Assembly: GCA_051294375.1 (NCBI GenBank)
Contig: CM119266.1
Location: 19,231,657-19,295,656, forward strand
Source: Paraspadella gotoi
Taxonomy: Eukaryota; Chaetognatha
Direction: 5' to 3'
Length of the DNA: 64,000 bases
Shown here: one piece after another, positions 47,601 through 60,513 of the stretch
Layout of the letters: every line of letters starts with the position of its first letter
Position numbering within the stretch: the stretch's first letter is position 1
The notes under the pieces: model-generated
The model's database searches: none
Seen by the model: only the letters and a program-made list of their open reading frames with translations
What the model was told of the DNA's origin: nothing
Made by a program: the position numbers and the translations under genes

Positions 47601-50600
47601 AAACTAATATGCCCAGAATTATTACGACTAAATAAATATTCTAGTTTAATGCAACAGTAAATACCTAACTATTTAACAGTGTATTACAATGCGGTATTTA
47701 TCATCGCTGAGTCGTTTTATCCTTTCTAAACAAACATTCTTCGGACATGTCACCCAAAACACTCACTGCCATCTACGATTGAAGAAAATTTCATGCCAAC
47801 ATATTGGTACATAACCCTTTTAACATAAAGTGGCCTATAACAAAGCTGGTCACAATCACACAAATTATGAGCATTTAAACCAAACCCTTAAATTGTAAGC
47901 AAAAAAAAAATAATAAAAAATTGCTTTGGTGATAAATGTCAGATTAAGGCTCGCGGAGAATTTCATTTAAACCTTTGATATTCCAGCTTATTTTTTCTGA
48001 TGGTTATTTTTTTTGGCTTTCCACCACTTTTTATTTGTAACATCCGCACTACCGAAAGTGGGAGCTTTCAATGTAACCATATTAAAAGTACTATACAAAT
48101 TTATAAGTTACAAATAATTCTAATGGTACATATGCATTAACAAATTATAACCAAATTGCCAAAAATTAAAACCTATGTAAATAGATAGATTTCAGCAATC
48201 TAAATCAATGTTGAATCGTCAGAATGCCACATTTCTGTACATAAAAATTCATCACGATTAATAAAGTTGATACTGTGAAGGAAAAAATGGCTATAACATG
48301 CAATAACCCAAAGAAATAAAATTTCAAAAGCCATGAAATGTACTTGAAAATGTAACGTTTTTGCCGCTTTTTCTATTCTCCTGCAAAGACGTGTAAAACC
48401 CATATGAAACAATTATACAATTAAAAAAAAGCTATAAATGGCAATCGCTGGAATGAAATGATTCGGCAGTTTCGAACATCGAGGTTTAGTCATTGACCTA
48501 CTAAAAATTTTACAAATACCTGCGAATTGTAGAGAAAAAAATTAATTAAAATTAAAATTCGATTTCCTGCAACCCGCCCAGAATAGTCACCGACCTTTTC
48601 TTTGTTCGTGTCAATACATTTTTTTCCCTCAAAAGAATTTCATTCATCGGTTTTTTTTGCGACAGAACGCCGAGTGGAAAATATAAAATCCTCTAGCGCA
48701 AGAACTCTAAATTAGGGTTGACATGTTCGGTAGAAATTTGCACGAGGTTGAATTCCCGTGACAGGCGTTGTAGAGTGCATCCATCATTCGCTGATTTCAA
48801 GAGTTTCGACTCTTATCTTGAAGAATCGCCATCATGTTTGTGTCGTTTGTTGTTGAAGATTCTCCTCCAATTCTAGAAACCGAAGAGGAAAAAGAGTATG
48901 AAGCAGAAGGGAATTCAAAATTGGCGCACGTGACAAATTCTTGCAATCCCGTTCACCTTTAAGGTCTCTCGCAGTTTTGTCTTTAGTGTTTTATAAAGAT
49001 TCTCAGCGCGAAATCCTTTAGGGAGTTCGGTCGTTGACGTTCCCATTGCCGACGCCGCCGCCAGCGCCGGAAATATTTCTTGTCGCAATCTCGCGTTTGA
49101 CTTCGTGCGAAACTTTGACTGAATCATCTGCCGTTTGGCGTCTGCTTCCTAGCCGCTGATTCAATCGAAGGAAAAAAAAATTATAAGTAGTAGGGACCAT
49201 TGAGATTTTGGATAATAAATTGTATAATTCATAAAATTAATAATAATAATCCTCTCTCTTCTCTATTTCTCGCTACTAACTTCCTACATTAGGCATGAAA
49301 CATTCGTTCACGCATAAAACAAAATCTGTCTCGATGGTAAAAATAAAAAAAAAAATATTTTTTGGCAACCTAAACCAGTTGACAAAATGAACGAACTAAT
49401 AAGTATTATCTTAAATCAGTGGAACCTAAAGCGAAAGACAGACGCGTCGAACAGAAATTGCGTCGCTAGACAAACCTACCATGTGTGTATGTGAATGTAA
49501 TGAGTATACTTACTTGGTTTATTAACTAACATCGTATAGCGCTCGTTTGGCGGCGGCTTTCAGCACTTGTTGGCGCTTGGTTTTCGTAAATCAACCATCT
49601 TTCTTGAAGATCGTTGACGCGATATTCTCATATCGTTGAGCTTAGCTATCGATTCTGAGACTTTTTGCCTCCGCGATTCACAGTTTCCTTTGTGATCTGA
49701 AATCAGAGAAGCAGTTGTTATGGAAAAATGGTTAGAATTAAAAACCCGAAGAAAACCATAAAATAGGATTTTTACGACTCTTGGTTTAAACGTTGACTTA
49801 ATTTTAGAAGAATAATTACGCAGAGGTTTTTAACAGGCGACGAAAGAATTTAAGCCGCAGCCTTGGCATGTGATCTTGCACTTGCTCCATCTTGGAGTAG
49901 TGGCATTGAGAGCCGCTTCTGCGACCTTTGCTATCTCTTCAGGTGATTTCAATTTGGACAGCGATGCCCGTCGCTTTGCCCTAAAATGTCGGCGCGCACG
50001 GCGGGCCTCGCTCGCCGTATAGGAACCAATTTTTATGCTCTGTGAAGTCAAATTAAATAAAACTAAAATTACATGCGTCAATATAAAAACTGCGGACACA
50101 GATTTACATAAATCAACAAGAGGGAAGTCACCTTCTCTTTTAGTGTTTCAAGCCATTGTGAGATTTAGCTTGCGTTCGCGCCAGAATTGTGTCGATCTTG
50201 TGAGACTCTTAATGGTTTCGTTGAATCTGGCCGAGCGGGTCATTCGATCTGGCGGCGGGTTTTGGTTGTGGTGATTGCCCAGAGTTTGCTCCACTATCAG
50301 GCGAATGTCTTCCTGGCGTCGCTGGGCCCAGGATGCCATGAAGTCTTTAATCTGGATGCGCGGGACATAAAAGAGTGATTTTGTATACTTAATTTTGCTA
50401 TCTATCTTTTTTGAAGACCGCAATTCGACGCTTTCCCCCCGCCCCCACCTTCTGAATGAGTTCGTCGGAGAGCGGACCTGGCGGCCCATCGCCTGTCGCG
50501 CGCATCTGCGAAACATTGAGAGGCAACGTTTGGCGGCGTCGTGGGCGTCAGACGCATCTTGATTCGCATCGCGGACTTTGGACAAGTCTCTCGTGCCTCC

Positions 50601-53593
50601 GCCTCTTTCGGCTGAGCTCCTCCTCGGCCTTTCCGCGAACTCAACCGCGTCCTGAAAAAGTAAGTTTCTCTGGGTTTGCACTTAGCGTTATTAGATTGTA
50701 AAGTTGTAGCGTAAATAATAATAGTGGTAAAAGTAATAAGTCTGAAAGCTTGCTTATGGTACTATCTTTTTAAAAACACTATAGCCTTGGGCAAGATAGC
50801 TTTTTTTATTAATGAATGTATACATTTTAATATTAAGATTGTACCAATTTCATGCTATAGCGCCGTTTTCAAAATGATTAGAGTTGATTTCTCTCGCGTC
50901 GAATGTACACTTAGCGAATTCTGAGGCGTTCCCGTTACAGGCTCGTCCGGATCCGCAAATCAGGGCTGCTGCAGCCTACGCCGACCGCAGATCGAGCATC
51001 GCAGTTCACCCTCGCGTCGCACGCAAGTCAACCGACTTACTCTGAGAGCTTCGATTCTGAGTCTTCGGCCAAACTCTGGCCAATTTGCAGAAATTACGGG
51101 AATTGCGAACTTTAACAGAAAATGATTAGGATTTAAATTTTAAATCCGAGGTTATGCTTTTTTAAATTACATCCCCGCAACCGCTGACGGCTGAACTGTG
51201 TTCAAATTATCGATGTTCTCCTGATATACGCCGCTCGAATTGATGCCGAATTCGGCGCGCGCAACAAAGCTTCTCGACGCATCGCGACGAAACGCCTCCT
51301 GGAATAAAAAAAAAAAAGGCGGCGATTGAACATGTATTTTTAAAATTATTTACTTTTTACTATTTATCGAAATTTTCCTGTCTCTCCCTATGAAATGAAT
51401 GCCACCCTTATGCAATTACTATAATTAAGCCATTCGCCCATTTTGATTTAAATAAATCGATACATCTCATTTTGTCGTCAATTTTGATGTCGACCACCCC
51501 ACTAAACATAAGACCAAATGACTTAACTTCCGACTGCCTGACGATGTTGTGGCACTTGACGTATTCGCTGTTCAGCCCTGTCAGATTTGGCTTTGCCTTT
51601 CCTGAATGATTTTGAATGCGGAATCAATTCAAGAATCGCGTTCGCTGAACCGAATCCAATGTCGGACGAGATGTCGGCGCCGACGTTTGGAGTCCTCCAA
51701 AGGCGACTCCATGGTTTCGGAGCTTAAAGATTGTGAATAAATACTAGAAATAAAAACGCAATGATACGTTATCAGGCATTTAAATACATCGACGTCGATA
51801 CGTCAGAGCGTGCAAAATAGTGATTCCGCGCGAGCCATCGGAAGAACGACGAAATTACGGAATAATAATTTATTTGTATACTTGGTACTATATATGTATT
51901 TTCTTCTTCGCTATAAGCGAGGAAAATTTCAATCTATTTCGTTCTCTCTCTTCTCTCAACCTTTTTGTCTGTTGGCGTCCGATCTCGTTTGATGTCTTCA
52001 AATCCTGAAGTCCTTGATCGCTCTCCTCCTGTCCACAGAAAAAGCAAATTTTAAAAAAGAAGAGAGAAAAAGTGTAAACATCTCTTAAGGAATTTCTTTC
52101 TTACCTTTCATTCCCAAACGGTTCATCAATTAAAAGTTGAGGAGAAAGGGTGAGAATAAAAGAGTTTTAAAAAAGACGAAAATGCCGAAAAAAAAAAAAA
52201 AATAACGACAACAAAAAAAGCAAATTCCCCGGGGAAAGTGCCAGGCGAGACAAATGAAAAAAAAAAAAAAAAAAAAACTAAGAAAAATGAAAGAAAAGAA
52301 ATTTGGTGACGAAAGTAATTTTTTATTCGGATCGTTCTTTGCCTGACCTCAGACTTAAGTTGGTCTTTGATTTCTGCAATATTGTCTTTTGAGGTCATCC
52401 AAGTCGTCTTCGCTGCTTGGACTCGAATCCCAAGATTCGTCTTCACGGCCGCGCTTAATTTCTCCTCCAGTTCTCTGAAGTTGGCGCTCGTAACTTCCGG
52501 TGGCGAGTTGTCGCGGAGTTCTCGCCACTCTGAGTCAAGACTCTCGTCTCGTTTTCAAACCCTTAATTTAAAAAAACAGAAAAAAAAGAAAATCATTTAT
52601 TTCTTTTGCCACTAAAGGTGATGTTTGGAGAAAAAAATCTTATTATGTTGATCTCTGTGACGAATTGTAGGAAATTATAATAACTTTCGCCTCCGTAATC
52701 ATAGCTTGGACAGCTGAGTACCTACCGGAGCCTGAGTTCGCGGCTCAATCGCCTTCGCAGTCCACGGCTTGTTAAGTGTGATGGTGCTACGCGTAGACAC
52801 GCCCAGTAAACATGGGGTGGTCACGTGCAGGTCGCAAGCCCTGAGCCCCGGGCATCACACACACTTCCGCCCGATTCAATAACATAAATTACATGGCGTA
52901 AATAATGTTTTGGGATCGAGGCTATATGGACGCACAAAACTGAATATTCGATCCCAATTATCGAAGCATTCTCCCGCAAGGCTGACAGTTTGGGCAGACG
53001 ACCCTGTCGTCCCGCGATCGCTCGGTCGCACAGATATCCGCAAACGCCCGTCTTGAAGATCGACACTGTCCGTTTGACTCGCATTTGTGTCTGCACGTGA
53101 TCCGCGGAGTCGGCAGTAGCATAGCTGGAAGGTATTTTCGACTTACATGAAGGATGATTGATGATTGATTGGATTGATTAAATTCAATTTGTGACCAGAT
53201 TGGTATTAACGATATACACTCACAGCTTGCATTCTCGTCTCGCGGTCGCCCCAGTAATGAATCTGCAGTCGAGCAAGTCCTGCCCCTCGCTAGGGAGGCA
53301 CTGCATTGGCCGGTGCTCGTTGCATTGTTGCCGTGATTAAACAGAAAATTTGAGGAGCAAGTGAAGTCAAAGGACGACGTAACAAACTACCATCACATCT
53401 GAGACCCTGAAGGGTCGCAGTCGCAAGCCTCGCATCGGCACCCGATTGCGATCTTCCAATGATTTCTCTGGCACATTGATGTTGCATTGGCGTCCACCAC
53501 ATTGGGGAGGCAGCGGCCATTGGCCTTGAAAAGTGACAGGTGAATCTTACATGTGTCTAGTGGTTGAGGAGTCGAGAGGGGGGAGTAGAGATG

Positions 53594-53656
<63 letters not shown>

Positions 53657-54290
53657 TAGAAATGAGAAAGATAAACGGAAAACCGTATATTCATCTGCAC
53701 GGTTCTTTCTAATCGGCAATTTTTGTAATTCGGACTTGCAGCGGTGCCAAAGATTACGTCGCACATCTGCATCCTGTCGTCTGGCGTCTGCCCCAATCAA
53801 CTGGCTGGGAGGTCCGGCAGTTGGGAAGCCCCCCAACTTCCCTGGTTTGTTTATTTGGGGCCCCCCCCATTTGAGACACCGACCATTGTTACGTCACAAG
53901 ATCTGAAGAAAACGAGAGAACGATGAATCTTTCGAGTCAGAAGTGGTTGGGACATTTTACATAATTATATTGGTTGTACCAATATTTTATAACAGTCAAC
54001 TCCTCGGAATTTCTTGCTAAAGTTGAGTACATATAGTATACCGCTAATACTTGAGGGAGTGGTTCTTTTATATGTTGAAACATTTTTTAATAGGTGGCCC
54101 GGTACTTGGAGACTGAGAGTTTTGTTAAAAGTTAAAAGATTTGCAGGGTCCTATATATTATACATTGCAGAGAGATGGAGGGCTTTACCAAGCATTGCCT
54201 GTTCGCAACGCTCAGGATCGCTCATTTATTAAACGAATGAATATTTTTTATATTGGATTGTACTATTTTATTGATAGAACACCGTGGTCG
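44617..54290. repeat. Inverted duplication, arm 2 (degraded reverse complement)
   Basis: The reverse complement of 33493-43084, with many small indels. Laminin exons, 3' UTR, microsatellites and R1/R3 repeats reappear in reversed order. The C-rich tract at 41607-42020 is missing. Homology ends near 54290, at the equivalent of the sequence just after exon 18. 44617-48712 corresponds to sequence downstream of laminin and has no gene. Confidence 0.92.
48712..53908 (-). pseudogene. Broken antisense copy of laminin beta exons 19-33
   Basis: On the minus strand, exon equivalents run from exon 19 (about 53700-53905) through exon 20 (53395-53530), 21 (53225-53335), 22 (52940-53125), 23 (52345-52560), the knob exon 27 (50935-51090), 28 (50452-50652), 29 (50145-50352) and 30 (49857-50010) to exon 33 (48712-48876). 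Most frames are broken by one-base indels. It cannot encode a laminin and lacks LN, LF and a start. The cause is the inverted duplication. Confidence 0.85.
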
Positions 54291-56326
54291 GCAAATATTC
54301 ACAAAGTTGCGCTATATTTCACTCTTGTCCGATGTCCGGGGCATTTACCACATTCCCGGTGAAAAAAAACATTCCAAGATCTTTGGTTATTCCATTGACG
54401 CCGGACCGGGCCATTTGTGGAGGAAAGTCGTCATTCGGGAGATTGGTGCGGTTGTGGCGACGAAAGGATTTGTTTGTGCCACAAATGGTGGGCGGATTTA
54501 ATAAACTTTGTGTAATATGAAGGTGATGGTCGATTTATATCCTTGTTTTGGAGGGAATAAGTGGCCGTAAGAGGGTTTTAACAAATTGCTCTAGCCTGAG
54601 AATTTACGGAAAATAAATGGAGCCAATCCTTTATTCAATAACCCTAATATAATCCTCGAATTCTTAACCTTAAATCGCAATCTTTAACCTTAAATTAAAT
54701 CCTAATACTAATTCAAACTCTCTAACCTATTCTTCATACGTGAATAAGGCATAATACATGCACATTCAAACGCATTCACAAAATAAACGAAAATACTAAC
54801 CGCTCACTTACCAGGCAGCAGACAGTACTGAATAACAAAACCCTAATCCCCCTAAAAAACTAATATTTCTTCCTAACCAGCCCCTCTCACCGGAATCTTT
54901 AAAACCAGATCGGTGGGGGCGGCGGGGCGGCGCGGGGGAAGGCGGGGGGGCGGAAAATTAACAACAACCTCCACTCTTACTATCACTAAAATACTAAAAC
55001 TAATCATCCAATGCAAAAAATAACACAATACAACTAACTTTAATAATACATAAGTCACCATTATATACGTGATCCCAAACATGCCAAAACACGCCAAAAC
55101 TATATGGTTTCGCCCAAAAACAATCTCTTAAACACTAATCTAGAAAGCGCAACATTAATCATCAAATGCATTATAAAAACCAAAAAAAACAAAATTTCAT
55201 TCTCAAATAAAGCTCAAACAGGGCGCTTTAAGAAAAATGGACAATTTGATTAAACAGACATAGATCGGAATATTTTTGAAAATTATAGATTAACACGTTA
55301 ATTGATTAGTTTAATAATGTTACCATTAACATTTGAATTTGGTTGGATGTCGCTTGACTTCAAGTGTTTTTTTTTTAAGTTGAGAAGAAGATTTCAAAAC
55401 CTTTGGATGAAATAAACTTTTTTTTTTGGACTCAGAAAATCATCAAAAGTTTTAATTTTTTTTAAAAAAGATCTGAGAAATTTTTAAGCTCTTTCTTCAA
55501 CTGGGTAAAAATAATTTTAATCTAAACGTTCATCGAAGAGTAAACTATTAAAAAGTGCTACGTCTAAATATTAAAATTTAAGTTAGGGAGCGATTATTTT
55601 TTTTTAGGTACGTAAACCTAAAGCGAAGGGTTCTTTTTTTGGTTAATTCATATGGAAGGCTGTTGTTATTTTTTTTTTTTGTCCGGAGAAGAGGGGAGGA
55701 AAAAATCAAAGTTCGAGTTTTTCATCAAAACGTAAAACCTTTTAGCGAAGCCGAAATTGACAAAAGAAATCACATTTTGATATTACAAAAAAAAAAAAAA
55801 ACAAAAAAATTCAACCTTATTTATAAGCTTTTCCAAAAGTTTTCTTCTGTTCAATCACGAAATTTAAAATAAAAGTTTTTTCGTTATAATCATTCCCCCT
55901 TTTTATTTCAGAAAAAAATGAGCGACGATCTACGTTCCAAATTTCTGATCACTGAAAAGAAAACTGGAAAGAATGAAGAAAACAAACAGTACTCGACCAA
56001 CAACAAACCTAAGCAATAACCATAAGGTTGATCGTTTATTATAGGATTCACTGTGTGCGATTGTACGTTCTACGAAACAAGTAAAATTCGAGCCCTTTAT
56101 TCGCGAATGTGATCGTCCACTTTCTCCGAATTCGTCGTCATCGTTGCCGTCAACCCTTTGTTCATCCTAACCAACCGATACAAGTTTTTTGGATTGCCCT
56201 AACCAATAATTATGTAAAAAAAAAAGGAAGGGCCGAATTGTCGCGCTTTGCATTCGAGAGGCAGTCAAACGATGGACCAATCGCGAACTGATTCAACGAA
56301 CCATATCGACTTGAGAATCCGCCACA
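54291..56326. other. AT-rich intergenic region between inverted repeat and large ORF
   Basis: Contains an unsupported 82-codon ORF at 54253-54501, degenerate CCTAA/TTAACC-like sequence (54640-54740), a G-rich run (54911-54953) and homopolymers. Around 55911-55918 a good acceptor (CCCCTTTTTATTTCAG) precedes an ATG encoding MSDDLRSKFLITEKKTGK. That frame stops at 56017. It may be a 5' exon of the large gene downstream. Confidence 0.5.
55911..56019 (+). CDS. Candidate upstream exon of the large ORF gene
   Basis: A strong splice acceptor with a pyrimidine tract, then ATG at 55918 and 33 codons (start MSDDLRSKF, end NNKPKQ) to TAA. It is in the same frame as the ORF at 56563 but is closed by the stop. 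It could be a true 5' exon with an unseen donor, an upstream ORF, or part of the same gene broken by a sequence error. Confidence 0.3.
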
Positions 56327-56562
56327 ATGACGTCGCGTGGAATTAAAATGAGCCAACGAGCGGTTAAGAAAACGGAGGCCATGACGACGTCGGCGATGAA
56401 ACTCTCTAATGGGACCGTTCCATTTAAAATCCCGCCCGCGATCCAATAAAGGATAAATCTACATCGAACGACACGGGAGGAACGAGAACTGATACAAAGA
56501 AATCCAAAGCGAAATTCGGCGACAAATTTGGCGTCAATAGAATTTATATAAACGGAGAAGAC

Positions 56563-59500
56563 TTGACTTACGAGGTGTCGACGAACCTAAGGACGGCCGT
56601 CGTCACCGAGAAAGTCACTTGCTCGGACATTTTCATCGACGAACCGACGAGCGAGGATTTTTCAAAGAAAATGAACGGAAACGAGACTCAACCTCATGAC
56701 CTGTTGTCGACTGTAGACGACGGTGTAGTCGAAAAGAACGAGGAAAAAAACGACGACGACGACAATAACAACAACAACGAACCTGCGAATGAAGGAACCG
56801 TTTCATTTAAAACTCGTTCGCCCAAAGGTTTTCCCGACGTGAAGGCAATCATCAAAAGCTTTTCTCGCGCGGGAAAATCTTCTCAATCTGAACGAAATTA
56901 CTTTCAATTCCCGAGTCTTAAGTCGCCACAATCAAAGCCAAACAAAGCAATTACAACGGATTTAAATTCAAACGAACAAACTGAAATGAAATTTGAAGAC
57001 ACGAAAGTTGCAAATTTGGAGAAACTACGAAATGGCGTCACAAACGAATCCAGCCGAGCTCTTCGCTTGTCCAAGGACGTTCCTGCCGAAAATCCCGACA
57101 GAGAAATTTCGACGATTCAGGTCTCGAGCCCTGAGTCAGGAGATATGGTGACACTTGGTCACCCAATCAGTGGAAACCAATTCGTCTCCCTGCTCTGCGT
57201 ACCGATCAACAGTGATGATCAGCGAAGAGTTTCGAAACCAGGGATGGCCTTGAGAAAGCCTAAATCTGCGGAAGCGAATCAACGGCGGCAAAATGTTGAA
57301 GTCTTTGACAGTCACTCGGACGAGTCTTTCGAAAATCTCCTGGCGACGAGCTCCTTGATGAACAGCGTAGCCGACTCGCGCGAGGGCGAAGACGTGTCAG
57401 CGACAGAAGCAAAGAACTACGAGGCTATCAACTCCGGCGTCCCGATCGAGGATCGCACGTCGATTCAGGCGCCATCACGACGATATTCACAGCTCGTCTT
57501 CGTCTCTGATTCTTCTTCCTCAAGCGACAAATCACTCGAATGGTGTTCCAATTACGAGGTCGGAGTCAAGCAGATGACAGATCAGGGCGGGGCGAGCACC
57601 ACCACGCGGCGAAACAGCGTAATATCGACTGGCAACTCGGAAAACGTCGTTGGTCGATCATCCAATGGGAAGATGACGAGTCCGTCGTCGACCGAGCTGA
57701 CGGAGATTATGAAAAAAGAAATAAAGACAGAACTTGATCCTTATCTCGACGAAATCAGAGCGAAAATCTGGTTGACTGCGTCGTCATTTGCCGGAAAGGA
57801 TTCGGCGGAAGAAGCGACTCCAATTCAAGAGGCGCTGAAGATGATGCATCTCGACAACGAAAATCCAGCGAGCGAACGAAGCGTAAGAAGAGATTTCACG
57901 ACCGGAATAGAGCCGACATACAAGGCTAAGGAAATAAAGCGAGATGCTGCAAGAATCGCGCCAGTTCTTCACCTCAATTCTGCGATGCAGTCGTTGGACG
58001 ACGTCGCCTTTCCTACGTCAGAAATTGAAGACGATTCGGACGCAGAATCCAAGAAGAGCAATACTAAAGACAAAGGAACATTTCCGGCGGGCAATTCGAA
58101 TTCACCTGGAAGTCGCAAAAGCGGATCCATCGATGTTTACTTGAAACCGCAAAACGGTTCGACTAACAGTTCTCCCCTCTCGTACCGTGGAATCAATCAC
58201 GCTTCAATCAACAGTTCTCCCCTCTCGCCCCGTAGAATCAATCACGCTTCGACTAACAGTTTTCCTTACGATAAGAGTTCAACTAACAGTTCGCCTTTTT
58301 CTCAAATTCCTAATATTCCACTGCCATTATTTCTGCAGTCGGGTGAGGATGAAAACCGCTTGGTGGAAACGCTTCATGCGGAATACACGGCGTTGCTGGT
58401 GGAACACGCGCGGGCCAAGAATCTCATTGATCAGCTAAAGATCGGGACCAGAGTTAACCTCACGACGGTGGAAGAGAACGACGCCGAGGATAGTTGCTCT
58501 GTGATGCCGGATGGGAAGAAGCAAAATGAGAGGCGGAGCGACGAAAACGTCTTTCGATCCTATGAAGACCACATCGAGGACGGTGACGTTACGGACGAAG
58601 TTAGGAAGCCGTTCGCTACTCCGAAAGACGTCGCCGTGTCGGAATGGCTCGAGACTCTCCCCCATCCCGACTCGTCTTTTTCAAAAAATGAGAATCTCTC
58701 CTCACAAATCAATGAAGTCGAGGAAAAGATCGATACCCTCATGATTCTTCTTCAAACGCAGAACGTTTCTCATGAAGAGAGGGATAAGATTCACGCGATG
58801 ATCAGATCCGATCTGAAGGAATTGTCAAAAAGATTCCAGGATAGCTTGTTCAATTCCACGCTGGACGAAACTAATCAGAGGACCAAAGCTGAGCTAAGAC
58901 ATAGACTGACCAGAATCGAAGCCAAGTTGGAAGACACTTATCAGTTCGTCGTAGGACAACAAGGACCTGCTACACTTAACGCTTGTTCTAAAGGGAATGA
59001 AACGAATTTCGATAGGGGTAACCACCTAAACTACGAATTTGGCATCGAATCCGAAAACAGGATACCAGATCCGCCTCTCAACATCGTTAAATCCGATTCT
59101 TCGACACCAGTCAAATGCGCTTCTTGTCATCGGGACCAAGAATTCTTCGGTTCGTACTACAGAACCAAAACGAGTCCTGTCGTCGACGAAAGTCTTTTTT
59201 ATGCTCCTTCGCCCCTAAAAAATTGGACACCTTCACCCCGGTCGACCAACGAAAGGCGTGGCCAAGAATCGCCAAGCTTGAGACTTAGAGAAAGATCGGG
59301 TCTTTCACCCAAAGAGGAGAGCGAAAAAGAGAAAGATCGGGACAGCGGGTTCGTCGGTTCAGAAAATCGTTTTTCATCTCAGGACTGGACTCATTCGTTG
59401 CCAAGGCGACGGCGCTACGAAAAAAGCGAAAGGGGAAAATACCGTCGCAACACAATCGCAGACAGTGTGCTTTCTGTCGAACCACGCCCGTTGCTTGATG

Positions 59501-60513
59501 AAGATGACAACGCCTTAAGAACCTCAAACTCAAAGAGAACGAAGCATAAGATTAAGAATGATGGCAGCGATAACGACAGCGAAGACTCTTATAGCAGTGA
59601 TCACAACGACGCGCTGGCGGCTCTGCAGAAAGAGGTGCGCCAGCTCAAGAAGCAGCTTCAGCTGCAGAAAGCGGCAATGACGCCCCGATTCACGCACAAC
59701 CTTGAAGAGGCGCAAGAACAAGGAGCCAGAAATTGGAATGCTGAAGAAATTGGACAAGAGTCTGAATACAACCTGCCATTCGATCGTCATAGTAAAACTC
59801 TCGATCGCCGACGCGGTAGAAAATGGAAATCTTCCGGCCATCTGTCGAGGTCGACGGAAAACGTCTCATTCGCCGCTTTAGACTTTGAAACGCCCGAAAC
59901 GCGTTTTGGCCAACATATTAATTATAACCAATCCGTTACTGACCTTCATTCACCTCATTTGGTGGCCAGTCCACCGCCGGTGCTGTCAACGTCGACGCAA
60001 CAACGCGCCACTCGACCGAAGAGCCTCAACCTACATTCGTCGCACCATTTGGCAAGAGAACACCGTTTTCTTTCACAGTTCCAATGTGATACGGGAATCG
60101 AGGGCCGGCATTCAGACATTTTCGATTCCGACACGGATGAAGATGTGAGGATGAACGACACACGATTCAACGAACACAACCATATGGCGACTTTTAAGGA
60201 AGGGGGTAAACATCCTCCCCAGCACCTGGCGAACCCAGTATATAACCATTCAGTTTACAATCCTCTTTTCCAACCGTCTACCTTTTCGCCGGATGTGTAC
60301 CCGAACCCACATTACACTCAAGAACGGTTGCAATTTACCCAAAAAGTTTCATGGATGGACCCTCGGCAGCTTTATCATTCTAACCGAACACAATCAAGCT
60401 TTCGGTCACCAACGTCGCAAGAAACCACGTTTCACCAAGAACACGGAGCGCAGTTGGCCGAATCCAAGATTTTTAACTGGGCCCCGAACCAGAGGCGCGA
60501 GTCAAAGTCGTGA
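56563..60513 (+). CDS. Large single-exon acidic coiled-coil protein, possibly AKNA-like
   Basis: The frame is open for 1316 codons to TGA with no intron. The first codon counted here is TTG; the frame is actually open from about 56428, after a TAA. A start at ATG 56327 would fit if one base near 56445 is missing. Sequence is Ser/Asp/Glu-rich and mostly disordered. A segment near residues 594-635 (LHAEYTALLVEHARAKNLIDQLKIG, given in part) has the spacing of the AKNA motif. A helical region follows at about 690-795, then a CASC motif and a short coil near 1015-1040 (ALQKEVRQLKKQLQLQK). AKNA proteins organise centrosomal microtubules, but this match is from memory and moderate. AATAAA is at 60688-60693. 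Confidence 0.75.
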   Translation: MTYEVSTNLRTAVVTEKVTCSDIFIDEPTSEDFSKKMNGNETQPHDLLSTVDDGVVEKNEEKNDDDDNNNNNEPANEGTVSFKTRSPKGFPDVKAIIKSFSRAGKSSQSERNYFQFPSLKSPQSKPNKAITTDLNSNEQTEMKFEDTKVANLEKLRNGVTNESSRALRLSKDVPAENPDREISTIQVSSPESGDMVTLGHPISGNQFVSLLCVPINSDDQRRVSKPGMALRKPKSAEANQRRQNVEVFDSHSDESFENLLATSSLMNSVADSREGEDVSATEAKNYEAINSGVPIEDRTSIQAPSRRYSQLVFVSDSSSSSDKSLEWCSNYEVGVKQMTDQGGASTTTRRNSVISTGNSENVVGRSSNGKMTSPSSTELTEIMKKEIKTELDPYLDEIRAKIWLTASSFAGKDSAEEATPIQEALKMMHLDNENPASERSVRRDFTTGIEPTYKAKEIKRDAARIAPVLHLNSAMQSLDDVAFPTSEIEDDSDAESKKSNTKDKGTFPAGNSNSPGSRKSGSIDVYLKPQNGSTNSSPLSYRGINHASINSSPLSPRRINHASTNSFPYDKSSTNSSPFSQIPNIPLPLFLQSGEDENRLVETLHAEYTALLVEHARAKNLIDQLKIGTRVNLTTVEENDAEDSCSVMPDGKKQNERRSDENVFRSYEDHIEDGDVTDEVRKPFATPKDVAVSEWLETLPHPDSSFSKNENLSSQINEVEEKIDTLMILLQTQNVSHEERDKIHAMIRSDLKELSKRFQDSLFNSTLDETNQRTKAELRHRLTRIEAKLEDTYQFVVGQQGPATLNACSKGNETNFDRGNHLNYEFGIESENRIPDPPLNIVKSDSSTPVKCASCHRDQEFFGSYYRTKTSPVVDESLFYAPSPLKNWTPSPRSTNERRGQESPSLRLRERSGLSPKEESEKEKDRDSGFVGSENRFSSQDWTHSLPRRRRYEKSERGKYRRNTIADSVLSVEPRPLLDEDDNALRTSNSKRTKHKIKNDGSDNDSEDSYSSDHNDALAALQKEVRQLKKQLQLQKAAMTPRFTHNLEEAQEQGARNWNAEEIGQESEYNLPFDRHSKTLDRRRGRKWKSSGHLSRSTENVSFAALDFETPETRFGQHINYNQSVTDLHSPHLVASPPPVLSTSTQQRATRPKSLNLHSSHHLAREHRFLSQFQCDTGIEGRHSDIFDSDTDEDVRMNDTRFNEHNHMATFKEGGKHPPQHLANPVYNHSVYNPLFQPSTFSPDVYPNPHYTQERLQFTQKVSWMDPRQLYHSNRTQSSFRSPTSQETTFHQEHGAQLAESKIFNWAPNQRRESKS

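Noticed and set aside
48712-53908. An independent minus-strand laminin gene
   Set aside because: It is the reverse complement of exons 19-33 in arm 1 with broken frames, and no start or LN domain.
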